Shown piece after piece: positions 1-7,866 of a stretch of 64,000 nucleotides of DNA (position 1 is the stretch's first letter; each line of letters starts with the position of its first letter). Below the pieces are notes generated by a model, which saw only the letters and a list, made by a program, of their open reading frames with translations, made no database searches and was not told the origin of the DNA. The DNA comes from Paenibacillus thermotolerans (lineage in GTDB: Bacteria > Bacillota > Bacilli > Paenibacillales > YIM-B00363). The stretch covers positions 124,001 to 188,000 of the forward strand of contig NZ_JAQZSG010000002.1 of NCBI RefSeq assembly GCF_028745515.1, given 5' to 3'. Both the position numbers and the translations under genes were made by a program.

Positions 1-162
1 TACCGGAATAAGCTTATGGAGGACGGAGGCGGATGAGGAATGGTCACCGTGAGACAATGCGCTGATGAGCTGGCCGCCTTCCATGAGGTCCGCTCCGCAG
101 CGGCCGCAAATGTAGCTGTCCTTCGGAGAAACATGCTTGCAATGCGGGCACGCCCGATCCAT
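1..162 (-). CDS. Zinc-ribbon protein, N-terminal fragment
   Basis: Only the first 54 codons of this minus-strand gene lie in the window; the rest is beyond the left edge. The ATG at 162 follows an AGGTGA ribosome site with a six-base gap. Two Cys pairs, CPHC at residues 5-8 and CGRC at 19-22, have the spacing of a small zinc ribbon that would bind one zinc ion. Nothing else in the visible part points to a function. It is read away from the merR-type gene to its right, with about 325 bp between the two starts, so the two probably have separate promoters. Confidence 0.7.
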   Translation of the reverse strand, partial: MDRACPHCKHVSPKDSYICGRCGADLMEGGQLISALSHGDHSSSASVLHKLIPV

Positions 163-487
163 AAATCAATCACCTGACCTCTACGCAACTGTTATTACAA
201 GTAATTTTATCGGAATAATAGTATATGTGTCAATCCGGTATGTAATAAGGGAGACGCATACGAGGAAATAAAGTGAGCGCGGTTTTATTTTATGTAGTGG
301 ACTTCAATTCCGTACATCCCGGAGCGCCAATTCCGCCCCCATAATGGCAGTAAATTGCGGAAATCCCAAGCCTATTCCATCGAGATTCGGATTATTCGGC
401 TTTTTTGCATCAAAATTAACGTTTACGTAAAGGTTTAATATGTGTTATTTTTGTTCCTATAGTTTTTTTGACGGAGGAGCGAGGGGG
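163..487. other. Intergenic region with divergent promoters
   Basis: No gene is seen here. It separates two divergently read starts and must hold both promoters. The only clear signal is the dyad at 418-435. A possible upstream start at 440 for the MerR gene would sit right against that dyad, which argues for the downstream start at 488. Confidence 0.5.
418..435 (+). promoter_or_regulatory. Candidate MerR-type operator dyad
   Basis: AACGTTTACGTAAAGGTT is an 18-bp inverted repeat with a single mismatched pair, centred on a perfect TTTACGTAAA. It lies 52 bp before the start of the MerR-family gene. MerR regulators bind dyads of about this length inside the promoter spacer and usually control their own operon, so autoregulation of the merR-MFS pair is the natural reading. 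Confidence 0.55.
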
Positions 488-916
488 ATGAACACGTATA
501 AGATCGAGGAAGTGGCCAAAAAATGCGGTTTGACGAAGCGGACGATTCGATACTATGAGGAAATCGGGCTGCTGTTCTCTCCCGACAGGAGCGAGGGCGG
601 GTTCCGTTTATATTCGGATAAGCATATAGAGCGTCTCAATCAAATCATTAATGCGCGCGATGTGCTCGGCGTTTCGCTGCAGGAGCTCCAGGAATTTATT
701 TCGATCAGCGAGCAATTCGCAAACCAGCGCAAAGCCGTCAGTCAGATCGATGATCGGCAGGAAAAGCTGAAAATAATCGGGGAGCTTGAGCAAACGGTTG
801 TGAAACAGCTGCAAGCCGTCGATCAGAAGCTTGATAAATTAAACGAAATCCGTAAACAAATCGGCGGGCTCTACGACAAAATTCAAGAAGCCAAAGCTAA
901 ATATAATCAGGAGTGA
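488..916 (+). CDS. MerR family transcriptional regulator (YfmP-like)
   Basis: A 142-residue regulator with an N-terminal MerR winged helix (residues 1-70, with the family pattern TYKIEEVAKKCGLTKRTIRYYEEIGLL) followed by a helical dimerisation region. I chose the ATG at 488 because it has a GGAGGAGCGAGGGGG ribosome site; an in-frame ATG at 440 has none and lies against the operator. There are no conserved metal-binding Cys residues at the C-terminus, so a metal sensor of the CueR kind is unlikely. Six bases separate it from an MFS efflux gene. The pairing resembles B. subtilis yfmP-yfmO, where YfmP represses the transporter; that parallel is from memory, not from alignment. Confidence 0.85.
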   Translation: MNTYKIEEVAKKCGLTKRTIRYYEEIGLLFSPDRSEGGFRLYSDKHIERLNQIINARDVLGVSLQELQEFISISEQFANQRKAVSQIDDRQEKLKIIGELEQTVVKQLQAVDQKLDKLNEIRKQIGGLYDKIQEAKAKYNQE

Positions 917-922
917 GCAGAG

Positions 923-2143
923 ATGGACAATGTTTCGCAATCCGCAATTATGCAGGAAAAGACAAGTATTTTGAGCCAATCGCGGGCCGTCTGGGCCGTG
1001 TTTTTCGCATGTATCATCGCGTTCATGGGCATCGGCTTGGTGGATCCCATTTTGCCGGCCATCGCCGAAAAGATGAATGCGACGCCGAGCGAAGTGAGCT
1101 TGCTGTTTACTAGCTATAACGCGGTTATGGCGGTGGCGATGCTGATTACCGGGCTCATTTCTTCGCGGCTCGGGATTAAGGCGACGCTGCTTTCCGGGAT
1201 CGTCATTATTGCCGTGTTTTCGGCGCTAGGCGGCCTGTCGAACAATATTTGGACGCTGATCGGACTGCGCGGCGGCTGGGGCCTCGGCAATTCGCTGTTC
1301 GTCGCCACGGCGTTGTCCGCCATCGTAATGCTGTCCAGCAGCGGCGTAACGAAGGCCATTATCTTATATGAGGCGGCCATCGGACTCGGCATTTCGGTCG
1401 GCCCGTTGATCGGCGGGGAGCTGGGCGCTATATCCTGGAGGGGCCCTTTCCTCGGAGTAGCCGGCTTAATGCTAGTAGCCTTTATCGCGCTTTCCATTAT
1501 GATGCCCAAGGAAAAGGAAAGTAAGGCGCCTAAAGTCAGAACGTCCTTGAAGGATCCGTTTCTGGCGCTGAAAAATCACCGTTCGCTGGTTGTATTGGGA
1601 TTGACGGCCTGCCTTTACAATTTCGGCTTTTTTACGCTGATGGCATACGCGCCTTTCGTCATGGGCCTCGATGAGCACGGTCTCGGGTACGTATTCCTCG
1701 GTTGGGGCGTGCTGCTGGCCATCACCTCCGTATTCATGGCTCCCAAGCTGCAGGAACGATTCGGAACGGTAAAGTCCATGTCCGTCATGCTGGCATTGTT
1801 CGGCCTCGTGCTGCTTGCCATGGGCATCTGGACGAATACGCAATGGGTCATCATTGCGGCGGTCATTGCGGCCGGCGCGCTGCTTGGAAATAACAACACT
1901 TTGATTACTACCGCCGTTATGAATGCGGCCCCGATCGAGCGGTCCACAGCTTCTGCGGCATATAGCTTCCTAAGATTTCTCGGCGCCGCCGTCGCGCCTT
2001 ATTTGGCGGGCAAGCTGGCCGAAATTTACAACTCCCATGTTCCGTTCATCGTGGGCGCCGCATTTGTACTGGTATCCGTTGTTTTCGTGTTGACCAACAA
2101 TAAGCATGTGAAGCACGTAGATAAAGCTGCAGCGGGGCACTAA
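923..2143 (+). CDS. MFS efflux transporter (YfmO-like)
   Basis: A 406-residue integral membrane protein with about twelve hydrophobic helices in two halves around a charged loop (KEKESKAPKVR, residues 194-204). GLISSRLGIKA at residues 74-84 is MFS motif A between helices 2 and 3, and LYEAAIGLGISVGPLIGG at 150-167 resembles antiporter motif C. This places it with proton-driven drug exporters. It is the second gene of the MerR operon, six bases after the regulator, which suggests regulator and pump respond to the same compound. In B. subtilis the related YfmO has been connected with copper; whether that applies here cannot be told from sequence. Confidence 0.85.
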   Translation: MDNVSQSAIMQEKTSILSQSRAVWAVFFACIIAFMGIGLVDPILPAIAEKMNATPSEVSLLFTSYNAVMAVAMLITGLISSRLGIKATLLSGIVIIAVFSALGGLSNNIWTLIGLRGGWGLGNSLFVATALSAIVMLSSSGVTKAIILYEAAIGLGISVGPLIGGELGAISWRGPFLGVAGLMLVAFIALSIMMPKEKESKAPKVRTSLKDPFLALKNHRSLVVLGLTACLYNFGFFTLMAYAPFVMGLDEHGLGYVFLGWGVLLAITSVFMAPKLQERFGTVKSMSVMLALFGLVLLAMGIWTNTQWVIIAAVIAAGALLGNNNTLITTAVMNAAPIERSTASAAYSFLRFLGAAVAPYLAGKLAEIYNSHVPFIVGAAFVLVSVVFVLTNNKHVKHVDKAAAGH

Positions 2144-2157
2144 ATCAGTAATCATCC

Positions 2158-2823
2158 TCATTCGGGAGCTTGACCGTAGAAGTTTTGCGGGAAGCTCCTT
2201 TTTTTCGCGCTTTTCGACGGAAGGAAGGCGGTATTCAAAATTACCCATTGAACCAGCGTTGCAAATACGCCTAACCGATCGAATAAACCGTGCTGTTCGC
2301 CGCTATTGAATAAAAAGTATTCCACGGGCAGCATGCCGGCGGCAATCCCGAGCAGCACGCCGTTCAGGCGGTTCCACTCTGCGGCCCGCGTTTCGCCGGT
2401 CCTTTTTCTAAAAAAGATCATCCAGATTGCGGTCAATACAAAGAACAGGGCATCAACCGGGAACACGACCCATATATACGGCAACTCCATGTGAAGCGTC
2501 TCGGCGGTAATTTTCGTTTCCGGCTCGGAAAGGATGATGGCGAGCGAAGAGCAAAACAGCAAGGCTACCCAAATAAAAATGCCCCAATCTACAATACGGT
2601 GTCCGCCTCTCCAACCCCAAAACAGCATGCACGTGCCGAATAAAGCGATTAAAAAGATGACCCAGTAGTCTCCGGACAACCCCGTTCCGTTAAGACCTGC
2701 GTAGCTCCACATAAAATTCGGCTCCATCAGACCTCGAACGAGCAGCCTCCAAAAAGGCTCATAGAAGCTCAAAGCAACGTACGATAATATGGCGATAAAC
2801 AGGATCCTCGGTTTCCGCCTCAA
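2158..2823 (-). CDS. Multi-pass membrane protein, unknown
   Basis: A 221-residue protein that I do not recognise. About six hydrophobic segments can be seen, roughly at residues 7-25, 53-69, 76-97, 115-139, 153-170 and 185-200, separated by short loops with the positive charges RRKPR at the N-terminus and FRKRTGETR at about 140. It stands alone, convergent with the MFS gene and divergent from the PspA-like operon. A weak CCCTCTC (GAGAGGG on the coding strand) precedes the ATG. Aromatic residues are abundant. No catalytic motif was found, so I assign no function. Confidence 0.6.
   Translation of the reverse strand: MRRKPRILFIAILSYVALSFYEPFWRLLVRGLMEPNFMWSYAGLNGTGLSGDYWVIFLIALFGTCMLFWGWRGGHRIVDWGIFIWVALLFCSSLAIILSEPETKITAETLHMELPYIWVVFPVDALFFVLTAIWMIFFRKRTGETRAAEWNRLNGVLLGIAAGMLPVEYFLFNSGEQHGLFDRLGVFATLVQWVILNTAFLPSKSAKKRSFPQNFYGQAPE
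2165..2205 (+). terminator. Intrinsic terminator after the MFS gene
   Basis: GGAGCTT pairs with AAGCTCC across a 20-base loop and is followed by seven T. It lies just inside the 3' end of the convergent membrane-protein gene. Confidence 0.6.
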
Positions 2824-2942
2824 CCGTCATTCCCCCTCTCAAAATGCTCGGAGCACCTTTTTGGAAAACATTGTATTTGATAGAACATTACCAAATCGTA
2901 ATCAAGAAATAAATACCGTTTGTGCGCGAAATTTTTTAGAAA

Positions 2943-2970
2943 TGAAACCTTCCTTACCGATCTGCGGTAT
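2943..2970 (+). promoter_or_regulatory. Sigma-W-like promoter for the pspA-type operon
   Basis: TGAAAC at 2943-2948 and CGGTAT at 2965-2970 are separated by 16 bases, close to the sigma-W consensus TGAAAC-N16-CGTA of Bacillus. The first start codon is 40 bases further on. The B. subtilis operon with the same four gene types (ydjFGHI) belongs to the sigma-W regulon, which supports the call. Confidence 0.6.
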
Positions 2971-3009
2971 CATTAGGTTAAGGAATCTTTTACGGAACGG
3001 GGGCTCATC

Positions 3010-3531
3010 ATGGCAAAAGATCCGGTGAAAGAGATCGACGACTTCATACGGCGCCTGCAAGAAAATGTAGGCAAAGTGCGGGCGGAAACGGCTGCGTTCG
3101 AGGCGGATGAGCGCAGGGCGAGAACAGCATTGGACGAATGCCGCGCCGAGATCCGAAAGCTCCGGCTATATGCCGAGAAGGCGGCGGCGGACGGCTGCGA
3201 AGAGAACGCAAGAACGTTTCTGGAGAAAAAGGCGGCGCTAAACGAAAAAGAGTCGCAATTGCAAGCTGCCTATGGCGCAGCCGCTGCAAACGCAGAGCGA
3301 ATGAGACAAATCCGGGATCGGCTTTCGACGGACGCGGATCGGTTGGAAGCGCGGCGCGCCGCGATGAAAGGGAAGCTGGCGGCCGCCAAAGCGCGGGAAA
3401 CGTTACATTCCCTCGATTCCTCTCTGAACGAGGCGAAGGATGAAATCGACAGAGTCTACGAAGAAGCGATGGCGCTTTTCGAATTAAGGGCGGAAGCGAA
3501 GAACGGCCTTAACGCTTCGGGGAAGAGGTGA
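3010..3531 (+). CDS. Short PspA/IM30 family protein (YdjF-like)
   Basis: A 173-residue, almost wholly helical, charged protein. The stretch from about 60 to 125 (EKAAADGCEENARTFLEKKA and following) matches the coiled-coil pattern of PspA/IM30, which binds stressed membranes and forms rods or rings. It is about 50 residues shorter than usual for the family, and than the second PspA in this window at 15359. It heads a four-gene operon with a zinc-ribbon protein, a TPM-domain protein and an SPFH protein, the gene set of B. subtilis ydjFGHI. The promoter at 2943 suggests induction by envelope stress. Confidence 0.75.
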   Translation: MAKDPVKEIDDFIRRLQENVGKVRAETAAFEADERRARTALDECRAEIRKLRLYAEKAAADGCEENARTFLEKKAALNEKESQLQAAYGAAAANAERMRQIRDRLSTDADRLEARRAAMKGKLAAAKARETLHSLDSSLNEAKDEIDRVYEEAMALFELRAEAKNGLNASGKR

Positions 3532-3537
3532 AGCGGA

Positions 3538-4569
3538 TTGCCGGTAATCGAATATAAATGCCCGAACTGCGGCAGCGGCATGGTGTTTGACAGCGGGACG
3601 GGAACATTGTCCTGTCATAGCTGCGGAAGACAAGACAATATCGAGAATATTCCCGATCCTTTGGTAAGGCATGCTTTTACGGAGGGGGAAGTGGAAGAAT
3701 ATCATTGCACCAGCTGCGGAGCCGTCATAATGACCGAGCCCGAGACGACGGCGACGCATTGCAGCTTCTGCGGGTCTGGCGTTGTTCTCGGCGACCGGCT
3801 TGCCGGCAAGCTGGCTCCGGTGAAGATTATCCCTTTCTCGATCAGTAAAGAAGAAGCGATGGAAGCTTTCCGCAAATGGTGCCGAAACGGCCGCTTGACG
3901 CCGAGCGGGTTTATGACGGCGGACCGAATCAAGAGCATCACGGGAATCTATGTACCCTTCTGGCTTTATGATTTGCATAACGCGATCGAGGTTACTGCGC
4001 ACGGAACGAAAGTAAGAACCTATACAAGAGGAGAGTACGTATATACCGAAACCCAGCATTACAATATTTACCGCGAGATCGTGCTGGATTATGTGAAGGT
4101 GCCGGTTGACGCTTCCACGAAGATGAGCGACGAGCTGATGGATAAGCTGGAGCCGTTCCCGTACGACAAGCTCAAAAGCTTTAAAACTCCGTATCTCGCA
4201 GGCTACGTCGCCGAACGATACAATTATACGGGCGATGAGCTCATTCCGCGGGCTAAAGAAAAAATTAAAGAATTCATCGACGCTTATATCCGGTCCGCGA
4301 CTTCAGGCTACACTACCGTGAATTATACAAGCAAGCGGATCGATACGACGGCGGAACGCGCAGACTATGTGCTGCTTCCGGTATGGATGGTGCGCTATGA
4401 CTATGACAAAACGGAGCATACGTTTGCGATGAACGGCCAGACGGGGAAGGTCGTCGGCAAGCCGCCGATCAGCATGGCGAAGGTGAGCGCGTGGTTCGGC
4501 GGCATATTTTGCGCTTCGTTCATTTCGCTGAAGCTCATCTCTTGGGCGATGGGAGGCGGGTTTTGGTGA
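3538..4569 (+). CDS. TFIIB-type zinc-ribbon protein (YdjG-like)
   Basis: A 343-residue protein starting with TTG at 3538, six bases after the pspA-type gene and behind GAAGAGGTGAAG. The N-terminus has two zinc-ribbon modules: CPNC and CHSC at residues 8-11 and 26-29, then CTSC and CSFC near 57-60 and 74-77. The middle is a soluble domain rich in Tyr and charged residues, and the last 25 residues form one hydrophobic helix (WFGGIFCASFISLKLISWAMG) likely to anchor it in the membrane. The family occurs beside PspA and SPFH genes; its biochemical role is not known to me. It overlaps the next gene by the sequence GTGA. Confidence 0.75.
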   Translation: MPVIEYKCPNCGSGMVFDSGTGTLSCHSCGRQDNIENIPDPLVRHAFTEGEVEEYHCTSCGAVIMTEPETTATHCSFCGSGVVLGDRLAGKLAPVKIIPFSISKEEAMEAFRKWCRNGRLTPSGFMTADRIKSITGIYVPFWLYDLHNAIEVTAHGTKVRTYTRGEYVYTETQHYNIYREIVLDYVKVPVDASTKMSDELMDKLEPFPYDKLKSFKTPYLAGYVAERYNYTGDELIPRAKEKIKEFIDAYIRSATSGYTTVNYTSKRIDTTAERADYVLLPVWMVRYDYDKTEHTFAMNGQTGKVVGKPPISMAKVSAWFGGIFCASFISLKLISWAMGGGFW

Positions 4570-5366
4570 GCAGGAACCGGTGGATTGCAGCTATGGTTTT
4601 GGTTGTCGCAACGATCCTTCTTTCAGCGATACCGCTGCAAGCGGCTATGGCAGAGTCGGTTGCGGCCAATACGAAACATGTCGTTTACGACGATGCGGGT
4701 TTGCTGACACGGGAAGAGCATGACCGGCTGGAAGCGATGGCGAAGAAATACGGGGCCGAAAGAGAAACGGACATTATTATATTTACTTCGAGCAACCCGG
4801 GCGGCATCGACGTTATGAAGCTGACGCAGGATTTTTACGACAGGCAAGCCCCCGGATACGATAAGCCTCACGGCAATGCCGTCATCCTGACGCTGGACAT
4901 GAACAACCGGGAGCTGTACTTAGCCGGATTTTACAAAGCGGAGCTTTACTTGGACGACAGCCGGCTCGATAACATTCGCGACAAAATTACGCCGTATTTA
5001 ACGAACGGCGACTATGCGCTCGCATTCGAGAAGTATATCCGAACCGCATACGACTATATGGGAGTTCGCCCCGGAGTCGATCCGGACAACATATTGTTCA
5101 ACCTTTGGTTTCAGCTCATCGTCGCGGCCGGGATTGGGGCGATCGTCGTCGGGATGATGGCTTATCATTCGGGAGGCCGCGTCACGGTGCATCGCGGGAC
5201 GTATGAGGATGCGGCACGTTCGGGGATTGTCGCCAGAAGAGACGAGTACACGCACACGACGACAACGAAGCGCAAAATAGTCAAGAGCAGCGGCGGATCC
5301 GGCGGAGGCGGCGGCGGAAGAACCGGGGGCGGCCATTCGCACAGCGGCAGCAGAGGGTCGTTTTAA
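4566..5366 (+). CDS. TPM-domain membrane protein (YdjH-like)
   Basis: A 266-residue protein. I chose the GTG at 4566, which overlaps the previous stop and follows GGGAGGCGGG; a longer frame from 4491 would run far into the upstream gene. A signal peptide (residues 1-28, ending AAMA) is followed by a TPM domain with the usual opening VYDDAGLLT and a central PHGNAVILTLDMNNRELYL. One membrane helix lies near 177-200. The tail is basic, then Ser/Gly-rich with a run of Gly and ends HSGSRGSF. The domain should face outside the membrane. It is the third gene of the membrane-stress operon. Confidence 0.75.
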   Translation: MSRNRWIAAMVLVVATILLSAIPLQAAMAESVAANTKHVVYDDAGLLTREEHDRLEAMAKKYGAERETDIIIFTSSNPGGIDVMKLTQDFYDRQAPGYDKPHGNAVILTLDMNNRELYLAGFYKAELYLDDSRLDNIRDKITPYLTNGDYALAFEKYIRTAYDYMGVRPGVDPDNILFNLWFQLIVAAGIGAIVVGMMAYHSGGRVTVHRGTYEDAARSGIVARRDEYTHTTTTKRKIVKSSGGSGGGGGGRTGGGHSHSGSRGSF

Positions 5367-5390
5367 TTTTTCGAAGGGATGGGGTAACCG

Positions 5391-6362
5391 ATGTCTTTTT
5401 TCAGAAATCAATTTGCGAATGTAGTGGAATGGGAAGAGTTTCGCGATGATATGATCTTTTGGAAGTGGGGCAACCGGGAAATTAAAAAAGGAAGCAAGCT
5501 GATCATCCGTCCCGGCCAAGACGCAATTTTCGTGAACGGCGGCAAGATTGAAGGGATTTTCCAGAATGAAGGCGAGTACAGCATCGATTCGGAAATCATT
5601 CCGTTCTTGTCTACGCTGAAGGGGTTCAAATTCGGCTTTAACAGCGGCATGCGGGTCGAGGTCTTGTTTGTCAATACGAAGGAGTTTACCGTCAAATGGG
5701 GAACGCAAAATCCGATTTTGATCCCGTCTACGCAGCTTCCCGGCGGCATTCCGATTCGCGCCAACGGCACGCTTACCTTCAAAGTGAACGAATACGTCGC
5801 GCTCATCGACAAAGTTGCGGGGATGAGAGACAGCTATCTAGTGGAGGATGTAAGGATCCGCATTATTTCCGTTCTGGATCAGCTTCTGATGAAGTGGATC
5901 AGCAAGGAAGGGAAGGACATGTTTAACTTGCAGGCGAACGCCTTCGACATCGCCAAGGGCATTCGGGAAGATTTGGATATGCAGCTGATGGACTTGGGCA
6001 TGACGATTACGGGCTTTCATGTCATGAGCTTCAATTACCCGCAGGAAATTCAAGACATGATTACGAAGACGGCGTCCCACGAGATGATCGGCAATCTGCA
6101 AAAATACCAGCAGGTGTCTATGATCGACGGCATTGCGTCGGGCAAGGCGAAAGGCGGCGGCGCCGCTGCGGATATGGCCGGGATGATGATGGGAATGAAC
6201 GTGGCGAAAGAAATGATGAAGGATATGAACGCCTCCGGTTCGGGTTCCGGCTCCAGTTCGGGCTCCGGCTCCGGTTCGGGCCAAAAGCCGAACTTCTGTC
6301 CGAACTGCGGCACGAAAAACGAAGGAGCCAATTTTTGCCCGAATTGCGGCCAGAAGCTGTAA
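5391..6362 (+). CDS. SPFH-domain protein with zinc ribbon (YdjI-like)
   Basis: A 323-residue protein of the SPFH/virion core protein-like family. The N-terminal 270 residues form the SPFH region, with a Met-rich helix around 255-275 (MAGMMMGMNVAKEMMKDM). A Ser/Gly linker at about 282-299 leads to a C-terminal zinc ribbon with CPNC twice (residues 303-306 and 317-320). No membrane helix is apparent, so it probably joins membranes peripherally as flotillin-like proteins do. Together with the pspA-type, zinc-ribbon and TPM genes it forms a complete ydjFGHI-like operon. A terminator directly behind it was not found. Confidence 0.8.
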   Translation: MSFFRNQFANVVEWEEFRDDMIFWKWGNREIKKGSKLIIRPGQDAIFVNGGKIEGIFQNEGEYSIDSEIIPFLSTLKGFKFGFNSGMRVEVLFVNTKEFTVKWGTQNPILIPSTQLPGGIPIRANGTLTFKVNEYVALIDKVAGMRDSYLVEDVRIRIISVLDQLLMKWISKEGKDMFNLQANAFDIAKGIREDLDMQLMDLGMTITGFHVMSFNYPQEIQDMITKTASHEMIGNLQKYQQVSMIDGIASGKAKGGGAAADMAGMMMGMNVAKEMMKDMNASGSGSGSSSGSGSGSGQKPNFCPNCGTKNEGANFCPNCGQKL

Positions 6363-6439
6363 CTGGTGGCGCTCGTACGACGGGAAAGAGTAGAATTATT
6401 GGTTCTAACGCCGGAGCGTCCCCGTTATCCCATTTGCGT

Positions 6440-6635
6440 CGCCGGAGTTAACGGAGCGAAATGTCCGCTAAAAACCGCCTCAACCCTAAAAGCTGCGAAT
6501 TAAGTTGTCCGCTAATCGCCCGAAAACCGCCAATTAGCGGCGATTTAAGCGAATTAACGGACATTCGGTTCCGCTAATGAGCCCTTTTATCCGGTTTCGA
6601 CAAAATTAGCGGACATCCGGTTCCGTTAGCGCCAA
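6440..6635. repeat. TAACGGACA-family intergenic repeat, inverted order
   Basis: TGTCCGCTA occurs at 6462 and 6506, then the complementary word as TAACGGACA at 6555 and TAGCGGACA at 6607. The order is two inverted then two direct copies, 44 and 52 bp apart. It is a diverged relative of the elements at 11755 and 51045. Confidence 0.7.
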
Positions 6636-6820
6636 AGCGACTAGCGTCAGTTCCGGAAGCAGTGGCAACCGGCGATACGGCAGCATCGGCAATATTAGCA
6701 GTACCTGCAGCGCCGGCAGTACAGCCAATGATCGGTCCGACCTTTGACCTGCCATTACCATCATCGCAGATAGATCCTACATTTTCATACCTGGTGGTGT
6801 CCGCTTGGACATGGTTTTTT

Positions 6821-6910
6821 TTGGTGCCAAGTCGGTCTTGCGGCGGGAAAGGAAATGTTGGTACTAAGTCGGTCCTGCGGCGGGAAAAGAGCAGAGTTAG
6901 TAAGACAAGG
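6821..6910 (+). repeat. TTGGTACTAAGTCGGT-family intergenic repeat
   Basis: TTGGTGCCAAGTCGGT at 6821 and TTGGTACTAAGTCGGT at 6858, both followed by a near-identical TGCGGCGGGAAA, with GTTAGTAA closing the second unit. The same words occur at 23785-23897. Confidence 0.7.
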
Positions 6911-6913
6911 AAG

Positions 6914-6940
6914 ACACTGACAACGCGTCAGTGTTTTTTT
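6914..6940 (+). terminator. Isolated intrinsic terminator
   Basis: ACACTGAC pairs with GTCAGTGT across a five-base loop, followed by a T run. No gene directly upstream is supported, so it either ends transcription from the ydjFGHI-like operon or belongs to the repeat. Confidence 0.7.
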
Positions 6941-7077
6941 ATATAGCTTCTTTTCTGTTCTCCTAGGCTGTGTTTTTGGAGCATTGAGTGCACGGAAACG
7001 AATATTCGCCCAACCAAATTTTTACCCTAGATGACGATCGTACGATTTTTGTGGTAAATTATTAAACGAGTAAACGA

Positions 7078-7166
7078 AAAAGGCACACCTGTTGAAAAAT
7101 AGGGCCGCAAAGCCAAGGGGCTAAGACGCTTCGAAATGATGCGTTATGCCAGCCGGTTACCGAAAA
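7078..7166 (+). promoter_or_regulatory. Cyclic di-GMP-I (GEMM) riboswitch
   Basis: The sequence has the conserved GEMM-I landmarks in order: GGCACACCTGTTGAAAAA, then GGGCCGCAAAGCC, GGGGCTAAGAC, a variable hairpin (CGCTTCGAAATGATGCG), and the closing GCCAGCCGGTTACCGA. The aptamer binds the second messenger cyclic di-GMP. An intrinsic terminator follows directly and a sigma-factor gene starts 85 bases later, so ligand binding should decide whether transcription continues into that gene. Whether binding turns it on or off cannot be read by eye. Confidence 0.9.
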
Positions 7167-7172
7167 AAGTAG

Positions 7173-7209
7173 GGGACTCTCCTGTTTCGGTACGGGAGGG
7201 TCCCTTTTT
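7173..7209 (+). terminator. Riboswitch expression-platform terminator
   Basis: GGGACTCTCC pairs with GGGAGGGTCCC, with one wobble pair, followed by five T. It sits between the aptamer and the coding sequence, the usual place for a transcription-attenuating platform. Confidence 0.85.
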
Positions 7210-7250
7210 CGGATGTAAAATGAATGAACGACAAGGCAGGAGTAGGAACA

Positions 7251-7859
7251 ATGAGCGATTTGGACACGCTGGCATTGGAGGCGAAGTGCGACAGCAGAGC
7301 GTTTGAAAGGCTGTTGCAAGAAATGGACGGTTATTGCCGCAAAATGGCGTATTACTACTCATCGGTCATGGAGTATGACGATCTGCTGCAAATGGCGAGA
7401 ATCGAAGTGTGGAAGGCGGTGCTTTCCTATCAGCCGGGGAAAATGCCGTTCGTCAGCTATTGCAAGTGGACCGTGCTCAATCATATGAAAGGCTACTTGC
7501 ACCGGCAATTCGGCCCCAAGCATATGCTGAGCCGAGCCGCCTTACGATTGCAAGCACAGATCGGCGGGGAAGACAGCCCGATGCTGGAAAGCTTGATCCC
7601 GTCTCCGTCGGATGTACCGAGAACGCTGGAAAAGAAGGAATTGCACATGCAGCTTCGGCGACTATTGACGCGTTCCTTAAGCGACATGGAATACCGGTGT
7701 CTAGTCTATTTCTACTACGAAGGGTACAGATATACCGACATACAGGACAAATTAAAGCTCGCCAGCGGCAAATCGGTCGGTAACGCTCTGAAGCGGCTGA
7801 AGATGAAGCTTGGGAAAAATAAAGAGCTGTTCGAGATCTTAACCTCTCTATCCGCTTGA
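7251..7859 (+). CDS. Sigma-70 family RNA polymerase sigma factor
   Basis: A 202-residue sigma factor. Region 2 spans about residues 20-95, including YDDLLQMARIEVWKAVLSY, the acidic-hydrophobic helix that touches core polymerase, and the promoter-melting part PFVSYCKWTVLNHMKGYLHR. Region 4 spans about 135-195 with a helix-turn-helix (YRYTDIQDKLKLASGKSVGN). I chose the ATG at 7251 behind GGCAGGAG; an ATG at 7224 has no ribosome site. No anti-sigma gene is adjacent. The c-di-GMP riboswitch directly upstream makes this factor an output of second-messenger signalling. Its regulon is unknown; it does not look like SigB, SigF or SigW. Confidence 0.85.
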   Translation: MSDLDTLALEAKCDSRAFERLLQEMDGYCRKMAYYYSSVMEYDDLLQMARIEVWKAVLSYQPGKMPFVSYCKWTVLNHMKGYLHRQFGPKHMLSRAALRLQAQIGGEDSPMLESLIPSPSDVPRTLEKKELHMQLRRLLTRSLSDMEYRCLVYFYYEGYRYTDIQDKLKLASGKSVGNALKRLKMKLGKNKELFEILTSLSA

Positions 7860-7866
7860 ACCGTCT

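Larger units (their letters stand above)
6363..7077. other. Repeat-rich intergenic region
   Basis: No convincing gene. It holds a TGTCCGCTA/TAGCGGACA element (6440-6635), a pair of TTGGTACTAAGTCGGT-type words (6821 and 6858), and an isolated intrinsic terminator at 6914-6940. The stretch 6640-6800 is GC-rich without recognisable structure. Confidence 0.6.

Noticed and set aside
6440-6635. CRISPR array
   Set aside because: Units of about 50 bp are repeated, but words are short, the orientation changes halfway, there are only four units and no cas gene is present. The same holds for the elements at 11755, 51045 and 63515.
6662-6946. A 94-codon frame in the repeat region before the c-di-GMP riboswitch
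   Set aside because: It has no ribosome site, runs through the TTGGTACTAAGTCGGT words and ends inside an intrinsic terminator hairpin. Its composition follows the repeats and not a protein.
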